From: Hymenobacter mellowenesis
GTDB lineage: Bacteria; Bacteroidota; Bacteroidia; Cytophagales; Hymenobacteraceae
Length of the DNA: 64,000 nucleotides
Direction of reading: 5' to 3'
NCBI RefSeq assembly: GCF_030581005.1
Contig: NZ_JAUQSX010000001.1
Location: 744,001-808,000, forward strand
The notes beneath the pieces were generated by a model. That model searched no databases, was not told where the DNA came from, and worked only from the letters and a program-made list of their open reading frames with translations. The position numbers and the translations under genes were made by a program. Of the stretch, positions 45,365-54,298 are shown piece after piece; position 1 is the first letter of the stretch; every line of letters begins with the position of its first letter.

Positions 45365-46843
45365 GTGCGTCATCCGCTACTATACCTTGGTTTTCTGCTG
45401 GTTCTGCTGAGTGGCGCACTGGCCATCGGCGGCCTGGTGTCGGCGCCCGGCACGGACACGCCGTGGGCCAGCTGGCTGCTGCTGCTGGCCGATGTGGGGA
45501 CCCTGGTGGTATTGGTTCGCCTCTATTTTCGTCGTGTCGAGCCCGCTTCCGCGCCCCGGCACGACGAAATCCAAAGCCTGCAGCGCCTCGCGCAGCTGGT
45601 GCAGCGCGGCCATACGTCGGCCGAAGTGTACCGCATTTTGCTGGAAGCCGCTGTGCAAACCGTGCACGCCGATGCCGCCTGGCTCGACCTCGACCCCACC
45701 CACCCGGGCTTTGAAGGGGCCGGCACCAGCCAGTACCACGGCATCACCGCAGCCCAGGCCGAGGCGTTGCGGACCGGTCTGCAGGCCCACCCCGCCCCTG
45801 AAGGCGACTACCTGACCAACGACCTGCACCTGCGCCCGGGCTTTGCCAAGGCGCTGCCCGCGTTTCGCTCGCTTATTGAGTTGCCGTTGCGAGGCCTGCA
45901 CTTCAGCTACGGCACCCTTTACTTGCTGAAGGTGAAACCCCACACCTTCGACCGCGCCGACCTGAGCATCCTGCAAACCTTCACCAGCCAGGCCGTGCTC
46001 AGCATCGAAAACCTGGAGCTGGTGCAAACCTCGCTGGCCAACCAGCGCACCCAGGAAGAGCTGAAAATTGCCTCCCAGGTGCAGGACAGCCTCATTCCCA
46101 AAAACCTGCCGACGGACAACTGGTTCGACATCAGCTCGCACTCGCTGGCGGCCAAGGAAGTGGGCGGCGATTTCTACGATTTCCTGCACCTGCCGGGCCG
46201 GCGGCTGGCCGTCATCATTGGCGACGTGAGCGGCAAAGGCGTCACGGCTGCCTTCCACATGGCCCAGATGAAAGGCATCTTTCATTCGCTGATGCAGGAA
46301 AACCCGCTGGCGAAGAATGAGCGCGACAAATTCCCGGTGCCCAGCCGCTTTATGGCCCAGGCCAACATGGCCCTCACCCACTGCCTGGAGAAGTCATCGT
46401 TCATCACCTCCTCGCTTTACATCATTGATTATGAGCAGGGTGGATTTGTGTTTGCCCGCGCTGGCCACTGCCACACGCTCTACTACCACGCCATGCGCGA
46501 GGAGGTGTTCTACTTCGAGTCGCAGGGGCTCGGGCTGGGCATCATCCGCAACGAGAGCTACGAGAAGCACATCAAAAACCAGTTTTACGATTACAGCCCC
46601 GGCGACGTGATGGTGATTTATACCGACGGCATCGTAGAAGCGCGCGGCGGCGACGGCACCGAGGAATACGGCGAGGACCGGCTGAAGCTGCGCCTCGAAG
46701 AAAGTTATTTCCAGGAAGCCGAGGACATCAAAAGCTTCATCCTCGACGACCTTAACAGCTTCACGCACGGGCATCCGATTCACGATGACCAGACCCTGCT
46801 GGTCATTAAATTCAAGTCGGCCCAACCCCTGCCGTTGGCCTGA
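45365..46843 (+). CDS. RsbU/SpoIIE-like phosphatase with GAF domain and membrane anchor
   Basis: 492 residues. Two N-terminal membrane helices (YLGFLLVLLSGALAIGGLV and ASWLLLLADVGTLVVLVRLY), a GAF-like sensory domain (about 70-220) and a C-terminal PP2C-type SpoIIE phosphatase domain (about 255-485: IASQVQDSLIPKNLP, KEVGGDFYDFLHLPG, VIIGDVSGKGVTAAFHMAQM, VIYTDGIVEARGGDG). The metal-ligand aspartates in GGDFYD, GDVSGKG and TDGIVE are present. Start is GTG 45365. With the next two genes it forms an apparent partner-switching cassette. Confidence 0.9.
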   Translation: MRHPLLYLGFLLVLLSGALAIGGLVSAPGTDTPWASWLLLLADVGTLVVLVRLYFRRVEPASAPRHDEIQSLQRLAQLVQRGHTSAEVYRILLEAAVQTVHADAAWLDLDPTHPGFEGAGTSQYHGITAAQAEALRTGLQAHPAPEGDYLTNDLHLRPGFAKALPAFRSLIELPLRGLHFSYGTLYLLKVKPHTFDRADLSILQTFTSQAVLSIENLELVQTSLANQRTQEELKIASQVQDSLIPKNLPTDNWFDISSHSLAAKEVGGDFYDFLHLPGRRLAVIIGDVSGKGVTAAFHMAQMKGIFHSLMQENPLAKNERDKFPVPSRFMAQANMALTHCLEKSSFITSSLYIIDYEQGGFVFARAGHCHTLYYHAMREEVFYFESQGLGLGIIRNESYEKHIKNQFYDYSPGDVMVIYTDGIVEARGGDGTEEYGEDRLKLRLEESYFQEAEDIKSFILDDLNSFTHGHPIHDDQTLLVIKFKSAQPLPLA

Positions 46844-46858
46844 CGTATCGACCTCATT

Positions 46859-47188
46859 ATGAAAGTAACTGCCCAACCCTCCGCTGATACGCTTACCCTC
46901 CTGCTCGACGGCGAGCTCGACGCCAGCTCCGCCATTGTCCTCGACACCGAGCTGGCCAAACCCGACATTCTCAACTACCGCAAGGTACTGATTGACTGTG
47001 CCAAGCTGAGCTACATCTCCTCGGCGGGTCTGGGCGTATTTATTTCGCATCTGCAGCGTTTTCAGGATGCCAACGTGAAGCTGGTGTTCTTCAACATGCA
47101 GGAAAAAGTGTTCAACGTGTTCGAAATCCTGGGCCTGGATGCGCTGATGACCATCGTGCCCAGCGCCACCGAAGCCGAAGCAGCCTAA
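46859..47188 (+). CDS. STAS-domain anti-anti-sigma-like protein (RsbV/SpoIIAA type)
   Basis: 109 residues, one STAS domain (TLTLLLDGELDASSA, VLIDCAKLSYISSAGLGVFI). S55 in YISSAGLG lines up with the phosphorylated serine of SpoIIAA, and the preceding acidic residue is replaced by serine. It lies 15 bp after the phosphatase and 110 bp before the kinase, so it is a plausible phosphoprotein substrate for both. Confidence 0.88.
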   Translation: MKVTAQPSADTLTLLLDGELDASSAIVLDTELAKPDILNYRKVLIDCAKLSYISSAGLGVFISHLQRFQDANVKLVFFNMQEKVFNVFEILGLDALMTIVPSATEAEAA

Positions 47189-47198
47189 ATTTAAGTTT

Positions 47199-47294
47199 TG
47201 AGTGTTGAGAGTTGAATGGTGAGTTGATAGGGGCTTTGGCTCGTGTTTTACGCAACTATTCATTCAACATTCGACCCTCAACATTCAACACTCC
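47199..47294. repeat. Inverted repeat, GTTGAGAGTTGAATGG type, upstream of RsbW-like gene
   Basis: Left 47199-47226 and right 47253-47294 are inverted variants of a GTTGAATG-like unit. If the upstream frame were used, the repeat would wrongly be read as the N-terminus of the next protein. Confidence 0.7.
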
Positions 47295-47298
47295 CAAC

Positions 47299-47712
47299 GT
47301 GAAGTCTTCCCTCCGCATTGCCTGCTCCCGCAGCCACCTTCAAGAGGTGCGGGACTTTGTGCGGAACTACCTCACCGGCCTCAGTCTGCCCGAAATCACG
47401 ATTAATCAGGTAGTGCTGGCCATTGACGAGGTAGTGGCTAATTTCATCATCCATGCCAACGGGGAGGATGAAACCCAGTTTCTGGACCTGGAGCTGGCCT
47501 TTGAGAAGCAGGAGTTGAATGTAGAAATTGCCGACCACGGCGATACCATTTACCTGCCCGGCGAGCACCAGTCGCCCGATTTGCGGGCATACATCAAAGA
47601 AGGCCGCAAGGGCGGCATGGGCATGGCCCTGGTGAACCGGCTCATGGACAGGGTGGAATTTTTCACCCGCGGCAACCATACGGTGTGCCACCTGAGCAAG
47701 CATCTGGCTTAG
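47299..47712 (+). CDS. RsbW-like serine kinase / anti-sigma ATPase
   Basis: 137 residues, GHKL/HATPase_c_2 fold. Start GTG 47299 is chosen because earlier codons lie in the repeat. N-box: AIDEVVANFIIHANGEDETQ; the G1/G2 region is YIKEGRKGGMGMALVNRLM. In Bacillus such kinases bind sigma B and phosphorylate RsbV; Bacteroidota have no SigB homologue that I know of, so the target here is unknown. It follows the phosphatase and STAS genes. Confidence 0.88.
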   Translation: MKSSLRIACSRSHLQEVRDFVRNYLTGLSLPEITINQVVLAIDEVVANFIIHANGEDETQFLDLELAFEKQELNVEIADHGDTIYLPGEHQSPDLRAYIKEGRKGGMGMALVNRLMDRVEFFTRGNHTVCHLSKHLA

Positions 47713-47729
47713 TAAGGCGGTAATTAAAG

Positions 47730-47825
47730 AACGGTCAGGCTGAGCGCAGCCGAATCATCTCTACCGCGCCAGTAATCAATTACTGGCGCGGTAGAGATGA
47801 TTCGGCTGCGCTCAGCCTGACCGTT
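47730..47825. repeat. Near-perfect palindrome, GTCAGGCTGAGCGCAGCCGA family
   Basis: Perfect 47 bp arms (47730-47776 and 47779-47825) with a two-base loop, downstream of the RsbW-like gene. As RNA it would form one long hairpin. Confidence 0.97.
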
Positions 47826-47959
47826 TTGCTTTTCACTGTCCCCTCACCAACGGTCGCCTTTCTTTCCGTCCGGAAATTAGTTAATTTCGCACCGGTAATT
47901 TTATGCCCGCGCGGCTGACTTCTTTCCCGCCGACGTTTTTGTTTTCTCCTACTTTATAT

Positions 47960-50281
47960 ATGCACAAACGCATTCTGTACGCCGGCGCGGCCGTCGTCAC
48001 GCTGCTGGCTGGCTGCCAGACCTCCAAACCGGCCGCTACGGCCGCTGTGGCTTCTACTGCCACCGGGCCCGTGGTCGAGACGCTGGGCACCTACCCGGTA
48101 CCGGCCAACGAGTTTGCCTACGTGTACCGCAAAAACAACAGCTCGGCGCCCGACTACGGCACCCGCCAGAGCGTCAACGACTACCTCGACCTCTACACCA
48201 ACTTCCGGCTGAAGGTACTGGAAGCCGAGCAGCGCGGCCTCGATACCACCCAGGCCTTCAAGCGCGAGCTCGACGGCTACCGCCAGCAACTGGCCCAGCC
48301 CTACCTCACCGAGAAGAGTGTGACCGACCAGTTGGTGCGCGAGGCCTACGACCGCATGAGCCAGGAGGTGAACGCCTCGCACATCCTCATCCGGGTGGCC
48401 CCCGATGCTACCCCGCAGGACACCCTGACGGCTTATCAGAAAGTTGTCAAGCTGCGCCAGCAGGCGCTGGCGGGCGAAGACTTCGGCCAGCTGGCCCGCG
48501 CCAACAGCGAAGACCCTTCGGCCAAGGAGAACGGCGGCAAGCTGGGCTACTTCACGGCCATGCAAATGGTTTACCCGTTTGAGTCGGCGGCCTACAAAAC
48601 GCCCGTGGGGCAGATTTCGCAGCCCATTCGCACGCGTTTCGGCTACCACCTCATCAAGGTGAACGACAAGCGCGCCGCGCAGGGCGAAATCAAGGTGGCC
48701 CACCTCATGATTCGGATGAACGCCAACGCTCCGAAACCTGACTCCATCACCGCCAAGAAGAAAATTGACGAGCTGTACAGCCGCCTGAAAAAGGGTGAAA
48801 ACTGGGACAAACTCGTGGCCCAGTTCTCGGAAGACGCCGGCTCGGCCGCCAACGGCGGCGAGCTGCCGCCCTTCGGCACTGGCCGCATGATTCCTTCGTT
48901 CGAGGAAGTGGCCTTCAAGCTGCAAAAGCCTGGCGACATCTCGGCGCCCGTGCAAACGCCCTACGGCTGGCACGTCATCAAGCTGATTGAGAAGCAGCCG
49001 CTGGCCAAGTTTGCCGACTTGGAGCCCGGCCTGAAAAGCAAAGTGGCCAAAGACTCGCGCTCGGAGCTGAACAAAGCCGCTTTTCTGAAGCGCATACGCC
49101 AGGAAGACCAGTTTGCGGAAGTGCCCGCCGCGAAAACCTACGCCTTCAGCAAAGCTGATACGGCCCTGGTAGCCGGCCGCTACAAGTACGTGGCCCCGAC
49201 CGCCGCTACCGGCAAGCCCACCAAAAACGCCGTGACCGACAATTCGGCCCTATTCACCATCAAGGGCAAGCCCTACACGGTGAAGGATTTCCTGACCTTC
49301 GCGCAGCAAAACCAGCGGCCCCGCATCGGCGCGCAGCCCAGCTTCGCCATGCAGCAGCTCTACGACCAGTATGTGGAGCAAAGCCTGACCGACTTCGAGA
49401 AAAACAGCCTCGACACCAAGTACGAGGACTACCGCATGCTGGTGAAGGAGTACCGCGACGGCATCTTGCTCTTCCAACTGATGGACGAAAAGGTGTGGAG
49501 CAAGGCCATTGAGGACACCGTGGGCCTGAAAAAGTACTTCGCCGCCAACCAGGCCAAGTACCAGTGGGACCAGCGCGTGCAAGGCACCGTGGTGAGCGCC
49601 GCTACGCCCGCCCTGCTCACCCGCGTGCAGAAAGAGCTGAAAGCCGGCCGTTTCCCTGTGACGAAGAACGTGCCCAAAGCCATTGCTATTCGTCCGGGTT
49701 CGGCCGTGCCCAGCAAAATTGGGGGCATTGCTTTGCAAGACTTGATTAAGACGATGTTGCAGGATACGCTCTCGCGCGTGACCCTGACCGGCCGCGTGAA
49801 AAAGGACGAAAAGGCCAGCCTGGCTAGCGCCCGCGCCGATTCAGTGGCCAGCTACCTGCGTCGGCGGGGTACTATCTCGGCCCGCCGCATCAGCAAAACC
49901 GTGGCCAAAGCCCCGGGCACGGAATCGGTGCAAGTGGCCTTGGTAAGCGCCAACCCGGCGGCCATCGAGAGCGAGCTGAATGAGCAGAACCCGCTGTCGG
50001 TGCAAATCAGCCAGCGTATTTTCCAGAAGGGCGATAACAAGGTGATGGACGAGCTGCTGAGCAAGGGCCCCGGCACCTATAATGTGCAGAAAGACGGCCG
50101 CTACTACGCCGTTACCATCGACAAAACGCTGCCCGCCGGTCCCAAAACACTGGCCGAAGCCCGTGGCCAAGCCACCAGCGACTACCAGACCTACCTGGAA
50201 AAAGAGTGGATTGCGCAGATGCGCGCCGCTCGCCCCGTGAAGGTGAACGAGGCCGAGGTGAGCAAACTCATCACGAAGTAA
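47960..50281 (+). CDS. Lipoprotein peptidyl-prolyl isomerase, tandem PpiC domains
   Basis: 773 residues from the ATG at 47960 (earlier codons are non-conserved). Lipoprotein signal (RILYAGAAVVTLLAGC). Two parvulin-type rotamase domains follow: NASHILIRVAPDA ... YFTAMQMVYPFESAAYKTPV ... FGYHLIKVND, and KVAHLMIRMNANAPKPDSIT ... GTGRMIPSFEEVAF ... YGWHVIKLIE. The C-terminal half has coiled or helical binding segments (QNQRPRIGAQPSFAMQQLYD). It is likely an outer-membrane or periplasmic foldase for surface proteins; it precedes a SurA-like protein and MoxR, an order I associate with other Bacteroidota. Confidence 0.9.
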   Translation: MHKRILYAGAAVVTLLAGCQTSKPAATAAVASTATGPVVETLGTYPVPANEFAYVYRKNNSSAPDYGTRQSVNDYLDLYTNFRLKVLEAEQRGLDTTQAFKRELDGYRQQLAQPYLTEKSVTDQLVREAYDRMSQEVNASHILIRVAPDATPQDTLTAYQKVVKLRQQALAGEDFGQLARANSEDPSAKENGGKLGYFTAMQMVYPFESAAYKTPVGQISQPIRTRFGYHLIKVNDKRAAQGEIKVAHLMIRMNANAPKPDSITAKKKIDELYSRLKKGENWDKLVAQFSEDAGSAANGGELPPFGTGRMIPSFEEVAFKLQKPGDISAPVQTPYGWHVIKLIEKQPLAKFADLEPGLKSKVAKDSRSELNKAAFLKRIRQEDQFAEVPAAKTYAFSKADTALVAGRYKYVAPTAATGKPTKNAVTDNSALFTIKGKPYTVKDFLTFAQQNQRPRIGAQPSFAMQQLYDQYVEQSLTDFEKNSLDTKYEDYRMLVKEYRDGILLFQLMDEKVWSKAIEDTVGLKKYFAANQAKYQWDQRVQGTVVSAATPALLTRVQKELKAGRFPVTKNVPKAIAIRPGSAVPSKIGGIALQDLIKTMLQDTLSRVTLTGRVKKDEKASLASARADSVASYLRRRGTISARRISKTVAKAPGTESVQVALVSANPAAIESELNEQNPLSVQISQRIFQKGDNKVMDELLSKGPGTYNVQKDGRYYAVTIDKTLPAGPKTLAEARGQATSDYQTYLEKEWIAQMRAARPVKVNEAEVSKLITK

Positions 50282-50286
50282 ACGCT

Positions 50287-50365
50287 CGTCATGCCGAGCG
50301 CAGCGAAGCATCTTTACCGCGGCAGTAAACAGCGGTAAAGATGCTTTGCTGCGCTCGGCATGACG
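50287..50365. repeat. Intergenic inverted repeat, CATGCCGAGCGCAGCGAAGC family
   Basis: 34 bp arms, 50287-50320 and 50332-50365, with one mismatch and an 11 bp loop, 5 bp after the stop codon of the PpiC lipoprotein. Confidence 0.95.
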
Positions 50366-50522
50366 TTCTATTTGTGCCTCTGCAACCCTCAGAGCCCGCC
50401 GCGGCTCCTTGTTTTTGTCCGCCCGCGGATTTATCGTGAAATTTGTGCGCCCGTTTGCGTGTTAGGCGTGGGTGTGGCTCAGGCCCCGGCAAACTGGCCG
50501 TTGGGCTTTACTTATTTGATTT

Positions 50523-51917
50523 ATGCTTGTTAAAGTGAATCGCGCCGCGGCGTCGGCCCTGCTTACGTTGTTGCTGATAATGGGCTTGGCGCCCGCCTCC
50601 AAAGCCCAGTTGGGCATCACCCGGCCTAAAGGGCAGGAGCTGCTCGACGGCATTGTGGTGAAGGTGGACAACCAGATTGTGCTGCGTTCCGACGTAGAGC
50701 TCATCTACGCCCAGGAGGTGGCCCGCGCGGCCGGCAAACCCCTGCCGCCCGATTTGAAGTGCAAAATCCTGCAAAGCCTCGTGCTGAACAAGTTGATGCT
50801 GGCCAAGGCCGAAACTGACTCGGTGGTGGTAGAAGACAAGACGGTGAACAACGAAGTAGACCGCCGCATGGCCTATTTCGTGCAGCAAATCGGCTCGGAA
50901 AAACGCTTGGAGGAGCAGTACAACAAGCCCATCAAGGCGCTGAAGGACGACCTGCGGCCCCAGATTAAAGACCAGCTCACCCAGCAGAAAATGCAGGAAA
51001 CCATCACCGGCAAGGTGGCGGTGACGCCTCGCGAAGTGGCCCAGTACTTCAGCCGCGTGCCTAAAGACAGCCTGCCCTACTTCAGCACCGAGGTGGAAGT
51101 GGGCCAGATTGTGATTCCGGCGCAGGTGAATGACAAGGCCAAGCAGGCCGCTATGGCCAAGCTAAACGACATTCGGGCGCAGGTGCTGGCTGGGGCCGAC
51201 TTTGCCACGCTGGCCAAGCAGTATTCCGAAGACCCGGGCTCGGCAAAGGAAGGCGGCTATCTGGGCTTCTTCAAGCGCGGCGAGTTGGTGCCGGAATACG
51301 AAGCAGCTTCGATGAAATTGGAGCCGGGGCAGCTGTCGCCGGTGGTGCAGTCGCAGTTCGGCTTCCACCTCATTCAGTTCATTGAGCGCAAGGGCAACAC
51401 GTATTCGACGCGCCACATCCTGCTCAAGCCCGAAACCGGCGCGGCCGATGCCAGCGCCTCGGCCAAGCAGCTGGTTCGGCTGCGCCGCCAGATTTTGACT
51501 GACAGCATCAGCTTTGCTAAAGCGGCCAAGGATAATTCCTCCGACAAGCAGAGTAGCACCAACGGCGGCCTGCTGGCCAACCGCCAGGACGGTGGCTCGC
51601 GCCTGCCCCTCGACAAGCTCGACCCGGCCATCTTCTTCGTTATCGACACCATGAAGGTGGGCCACATCACCCCGCCGATGCCCTACCGCACCGACGACGG
51701 CAAGGACGCCATGCGCATCCTGTACCTGAAATCGAACACGCCGCCCCATCAGGCCAACCTGGAGCAGGACTACCAGAAAATTGCCGCCGCCGCCCTCAAC
51801 GAGAAGCGCAACAAAGCGCTGGATGAGTGGTTTGCCAAGAACCGCGGCAGTGTGTACCTGGAAGTGGCGCCGGAATACGCCCAGTGCAAGGTGCTGGAAT
51901 CGACGGACAACCGGTAG
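50523..51917 (+). CDS. SurA-like periplasmic peptidyl-prolyl isomerase
   Basis: 464 residues with a signal peptide (LLTLLLIMGLAPASKAQ), an N-terminal SurA_N-like helical region (ELLDGIVVKVDNQIVLRSDV), and two parvulin domains: VEVGQIVIPAQ ... SEDPGSAKEGGYLGFFKRGE ... FGFHLIQFIERKG, then TRHILLKPETG ... NGGLLANRQDGG. It likely escorts outer-membrane proteins to the BAM machinery. Start ATG 50523. Confidence 0.92.
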   Translation: MLVKVNRAAASALLTLLLIMGLAPASKAQLGITRPKGQELLDGIVVKVDNQIVLRSDVELIYAQEVARAAGKPLPPDLKCKILQSLVLNKLMLAKAETDSVVVEDKTVNNEVDRRMAYFVQQIGSEKRLEEQYNKPIKALKDDLRPQIKDQLTQQKMQETITGKVAVTPREVAQYFSRVPKDSLPYFSTEVEVGQIVIPAQVNDKAKQAAMAKLNDIRAQVLAGADFATLAKQYSEDPGSAKEGGYLGFFKRGELVPEYEAASMKLEPGQLSPVVQSQFGFHLIQFIERKGNTYSTRHILLKPETGAADASASAKQLVRLRRQILTDSISFAKAAKDNSSDKQSSTNGGLLANRQDGGSRLPLDKLDPAIFFVIDTMKVGHITPPMPYRTDDGKDAMRILYLKSNTPPHQANLEQDYQKIAAAALNEKRNKALDEWFAKNRGSVYLEVAPEYAQCKVLESTDNR

Positions 51918-51928
51918 CAACCTTTCTT

Positions 51929-52017
51929 TGTCATCCTGAGCGTAGCGAAGGACCTTATCACCATTGAACGAAAACCGTTCTCGCTTGATAAGGTCCTTCG
52001 CTACGCTCAGGATGACA
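51929..52017. repeat. Intergenic inverted repeat, CCTGAGCGTAGCGAAGGACC family
   Basis: Perfect 32 bp arms, 51929-51960 and 51986-52017, 11 bp after the SurA-like stop codon. Confidence 0.95.
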
Positions 52018-52045
52018 GTTTTTTTAGCTTAGCTCATTTCTATCA

Positions 52046-53011
52046 ATGGCTCAATTCCAAAACGACAAAGAAGCCGCCGACGCCCTGGCAACCTCCTTCC
52101 AGAAGCTGCGCCAGGAAATCGGCAAAGTCATTGTGGGGCAGGACGAGGTGGTGCGGCTGGTACTCACGGCCGTGTTTTCGCAGGGCCACAGCCTGCTGGT
52201 GGGCGTGCCCGGCCTGGCCAAAACCCTGCTGATTCAGACCATAGCCGACTCGCTGGATTTGTCGTTCAACCGCATCCAGTTCACGCCGGACCTGATGCCC
52301 AGCGACATCGTGGGCTCCGAGACGATGAACCAGCAGCGGGATTTTCACTTCGTGAAAGGCCCCATTTTCGCCAATATCATCTTGGCCGACGAAATCAACC
52401 GGACGCCGCCCAAAACCCAGGCCGCCCTGCTCGAAAGCATGCAGGAATACGCCGTGACGGTGGCCGGGCAGCGCTACCCGCTCAGCCGCCCCTTCTTCGT
52501 GCTGGCCACCCAGAATCCCATTGAGCAGGAAGGCACCTACCCCTTGCCCGAGGCGCAGCTCGACCGGTTCATGTTCAACATCGAACTGGGCTACCCTACC
52601 TATGCCGAGGAGCTGAACATCGTGAAGCAAACGACTTCGAATATCAAAAACACGGTAAACAAGGTGCTACACGCCGCCGATATTCAAGCCTTCCAGGAGC
52701 TGGTGCGCCGCGTGCCGGTGGCCGACAACGTGGTGGAATACGCGGTGGGCCTCGTGCACAAAACCCGCCCCAACTCCGAACGCGCCCACGCCCGCACCAA
52801 CCAGCTGCTGGAGTGGGGCGCCGGGCCGCGCGCCTCGCAGCATCTCATTGTGGGCGCCAAATGCAACGCCCTGCTCAACGGCAAGTATTCGCCCGACATT
52901 GAGGACGTGCGCGCCGTGGCCGTGCCGATATTGCGCCACCGCCTCGTGCGCAATTTCAAGGCCGAAGCCGAAGGCATCGGCGTGGAGCAGATTGTGAAAG
53001 AGTTGTTGTAG
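52046..53011 (+). CDS. MoxR-family AAA+ ATPase
   Basis: 321 residues. MoxR signature: VLTAVFSQGHSLLVGVPGLA then KTLLIQTIADSLDLSFNRIQ (Walker A as GVPGLAKT), IILADEINRTPPKTQAALLE (Walker B), and LATQNPIEQEGTYPLPEAQL. MoxR ATPases act as chaperones for metal or protein complex assembly. In many Bacteroidota they precede DUF58 and Bat genes; here the gene is followed by a hypothetical protein and the batD homologue is 36 kb away. Confidence 0.93.
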   Translation: MAQFQNDKEAADALATSFQKLRQEIGKVIVGQDEVVRLVLTAVFSQGHSLLVGVPGLAKTLLIQTIADSLDLSFNRIQFTPDLMPSDIVGSETMNQQRDFHFVKGPIFANIILADEINRTPPKTQAALLESMQEYAVTVAGQRYPLSRPFFVLATQNPIEQEGTYPLPEAQLDRFMFNIELGYPTYAEELNIVKQTTSNIKNTVNKVLHAADIQAFQELVRRVPVADNVVEYAVGLVHKTRPNSERAHARTNQLLEWGAGPRASQHLIVGAKCNALLNGKYSPDIEDVRAVAVPILRHRLVRNFKAEAEGIGVEQIVKELL

Positions 53012-53017
53012 AAATAA

Positions 53018-53119
53018 AAAGAACGTCATGCTGAGCGAAGCCGAAGCATCTCTACCGCGCAAGTATTCATTTACTATAGCGGTAGAGATGCTTCGGCTTC
53101 GCTCAGCATGACGTTCTTT
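53018..53119. repeat. Intergenic inverted repeat, CATGCTGAGCGAAGCCGAAG family
   Basis: Perfect 41 bp arms, 53018-53058 and 53079-53119, after moxR and before the gene at 53153. Confidence 0.95.
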
Positions 53120-53152
53120 GTATCCTAATCGACTGCCTGCCCCAATACCAAC

Positions 53153-53578
53153 ATGGAAGCCCAAGCCTACTATCAGCAATTTGAGCGCAACGTGCGCATT
53201 ATCCTCGACGCCCTGGCCGCCGGCCTCGACCTGCGCACCACGGCCCTCGAAACCAGCCTGCCCATTGAGGTTTACGTCCTTTGCGAAGTGCTGAACCAGG
53301 CCGCCGGCGAGAACTTTACCCTCACCGCCAGCGGTGTGGCCCGCTTGGCCGAGTTTCAGCAGCAGTTCATGAAGCACGAGGGCCAGACGCTGGCTGCCAT
53401 GCAGCACGTGCTGGCCGACAAGCGCGCTACCATGCGCACGCCCGAAGGCCGGGTGCTGGCCAAGGAAATGCTCATTCGCCGCCTCGAATTCTTCAACGAA
53501 GCCGCCCGGCAGGTGAACGTGATGCGCACCCAGCAGTCGCTGGGCAGCCCGAGCCAATACGTGGGCGAGAACAAATAG
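53153..53578 (+). CDS. Hypothetical helical protein
   Basis: 141 residues, predicted helical throughout (YYQQFERNVRIILDALAAGL, LAEFQQQFMKHEGQTLAAM, LRRLEFFNEAARQ-like), no signal peptide, no family I recognise. It follows moxR after a repeat and ends just before a terminator, so it may be a single-gene unit or the last gene of the moxR transcript. Confidence 0.6.
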   Translation: MEAQAYYQQFERNVRIILDALAAGLDLRTTALETSLPIEVYVLCEVLNQAAGENFTLTASGVARLAEFQQQFMKHEGQTLAAMQHVLADKRATMRTPEGRVLAKEMLIRRLEFFNEAARQVNVMRTQQSLGSPSQYVGENK

Positions 53579-53596
53579 CCGCTTGAGTTTTTTTTT

Positions 53597-53633
53597 AAAA
53601 AGGCCGCTTCTGGGTTCAGTAGCGGCCTTTTTA
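53597..53633 (+). terminator. Terminator after gene at 53153
   Basis: AAAAAGGCCGCT pairs with AGCGGCCTTTTT around a short loop, followed by a further T-rich tail. Confidence 0.9.
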
Positions 53634-53683
53634 TTTTTCAGACCGTACATCCCCTGGCGGTGCTTTTGCCGTATTTCGACGCC

Positions 53684-54229
53684 ATGCTGCCCCGCGCCCC
53701 GCTCTACACTGAACGCCTGTGCCTGCGCCCCTACGAGCCAGCCGACGCCGCGGCTTTTTTCGAACTGCTGCACGCCGACCGACCGCGCTTCCAGCCGTCC
53801 TTTCCCGACCGCCTGCAGGCCGTGCGCTGCCTGGCCGATGCCGACGCGGCCCTGAGCGCATTTGCCGACGACTGGCGCACGGGACGCTTCTACGTGTTCG
53901 GCATCTGGCATCGCGCGGCGGGCGAATACATTGGCGACATCTGCCTCATGCCCCAGCAGAAAGGCCAGGCTGAAATTGGCTACTACCTGGCAGCTGCCGC
54001 CGAGGGCCAGGGCTACGCCCGCGAGGCCCTGACGGCCGTGACCGAATTTGGCTTTGGACCCGTGGGCAGCCAGCGCCTGCTGGTGCGCTGCTTCCTGAGC
54101 AACGAACGGGGCCAGGCCGTGGCCCGCGCCATTGGCTTCCAGCCCGAGCCACCGCCCAAGCGCCCGGTCTGGTTCCGCAACTCCGACGCCATGAGTCAAA
54201 TCCGCCGTTTCTGGCTGGTGCGGATGTAG
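53684..54229 (+). CDS. RimJ/RimL-type GNAT acetyltransferase
   Basis: 181 residues. RimJ/L pattern: TERLCLRPYEPADAAAFFEL, YIGDICLMPQQKGQAEIGYY, the acetyl-CoA site AAAAEGQGYAREALTAVTEF and RLLVRCFLSNERGQAVARAI. Start is ATG 53684; a GTG at 53660 is in frame but lies before the conserved start. Substrate is unknown; ribosomal protein N-terminal or unrelated amines are possible. It runs convergent to the OMP gene at 54299. Confidence 0.88.
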   Translation: MLPRAPLYTERLCLRPYEPADAAAFFELLHADRPRFQPSFPDRLQAVRCLADADAALSAFADDWRTGRFYVFGIWHRAAGEYIGDICLMPQQKGQAEIGYYLAAAAEGQGYAREALTAVTEFGFGPVGSQRLLVRCFLSNERGQAVARAIGFQPEPPPKRPVWFRNSDAMSQIRRFWLVRM

Positions 54230-54298
54230 CGTAGGCTTTCGCTTGTGCTTGCCGGTGTGCCGTTCAACGATGTTCAAACCAAAGCTAATGCTACCAGC

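Noticed and set aside
47730-47825. CRISPR-like repeats
   Set aside because: Copies are palindromes with unrelated single loops at scattered sites, not regularly spaced direct repeats, and no cas genes are present.
52667-54277. 536-codon minus-strand frame across moxR, a repeat and the GNAT gene
   Set aside because: It runs antisense through two real genes and a palindrome; composition is typical of shadow frames.
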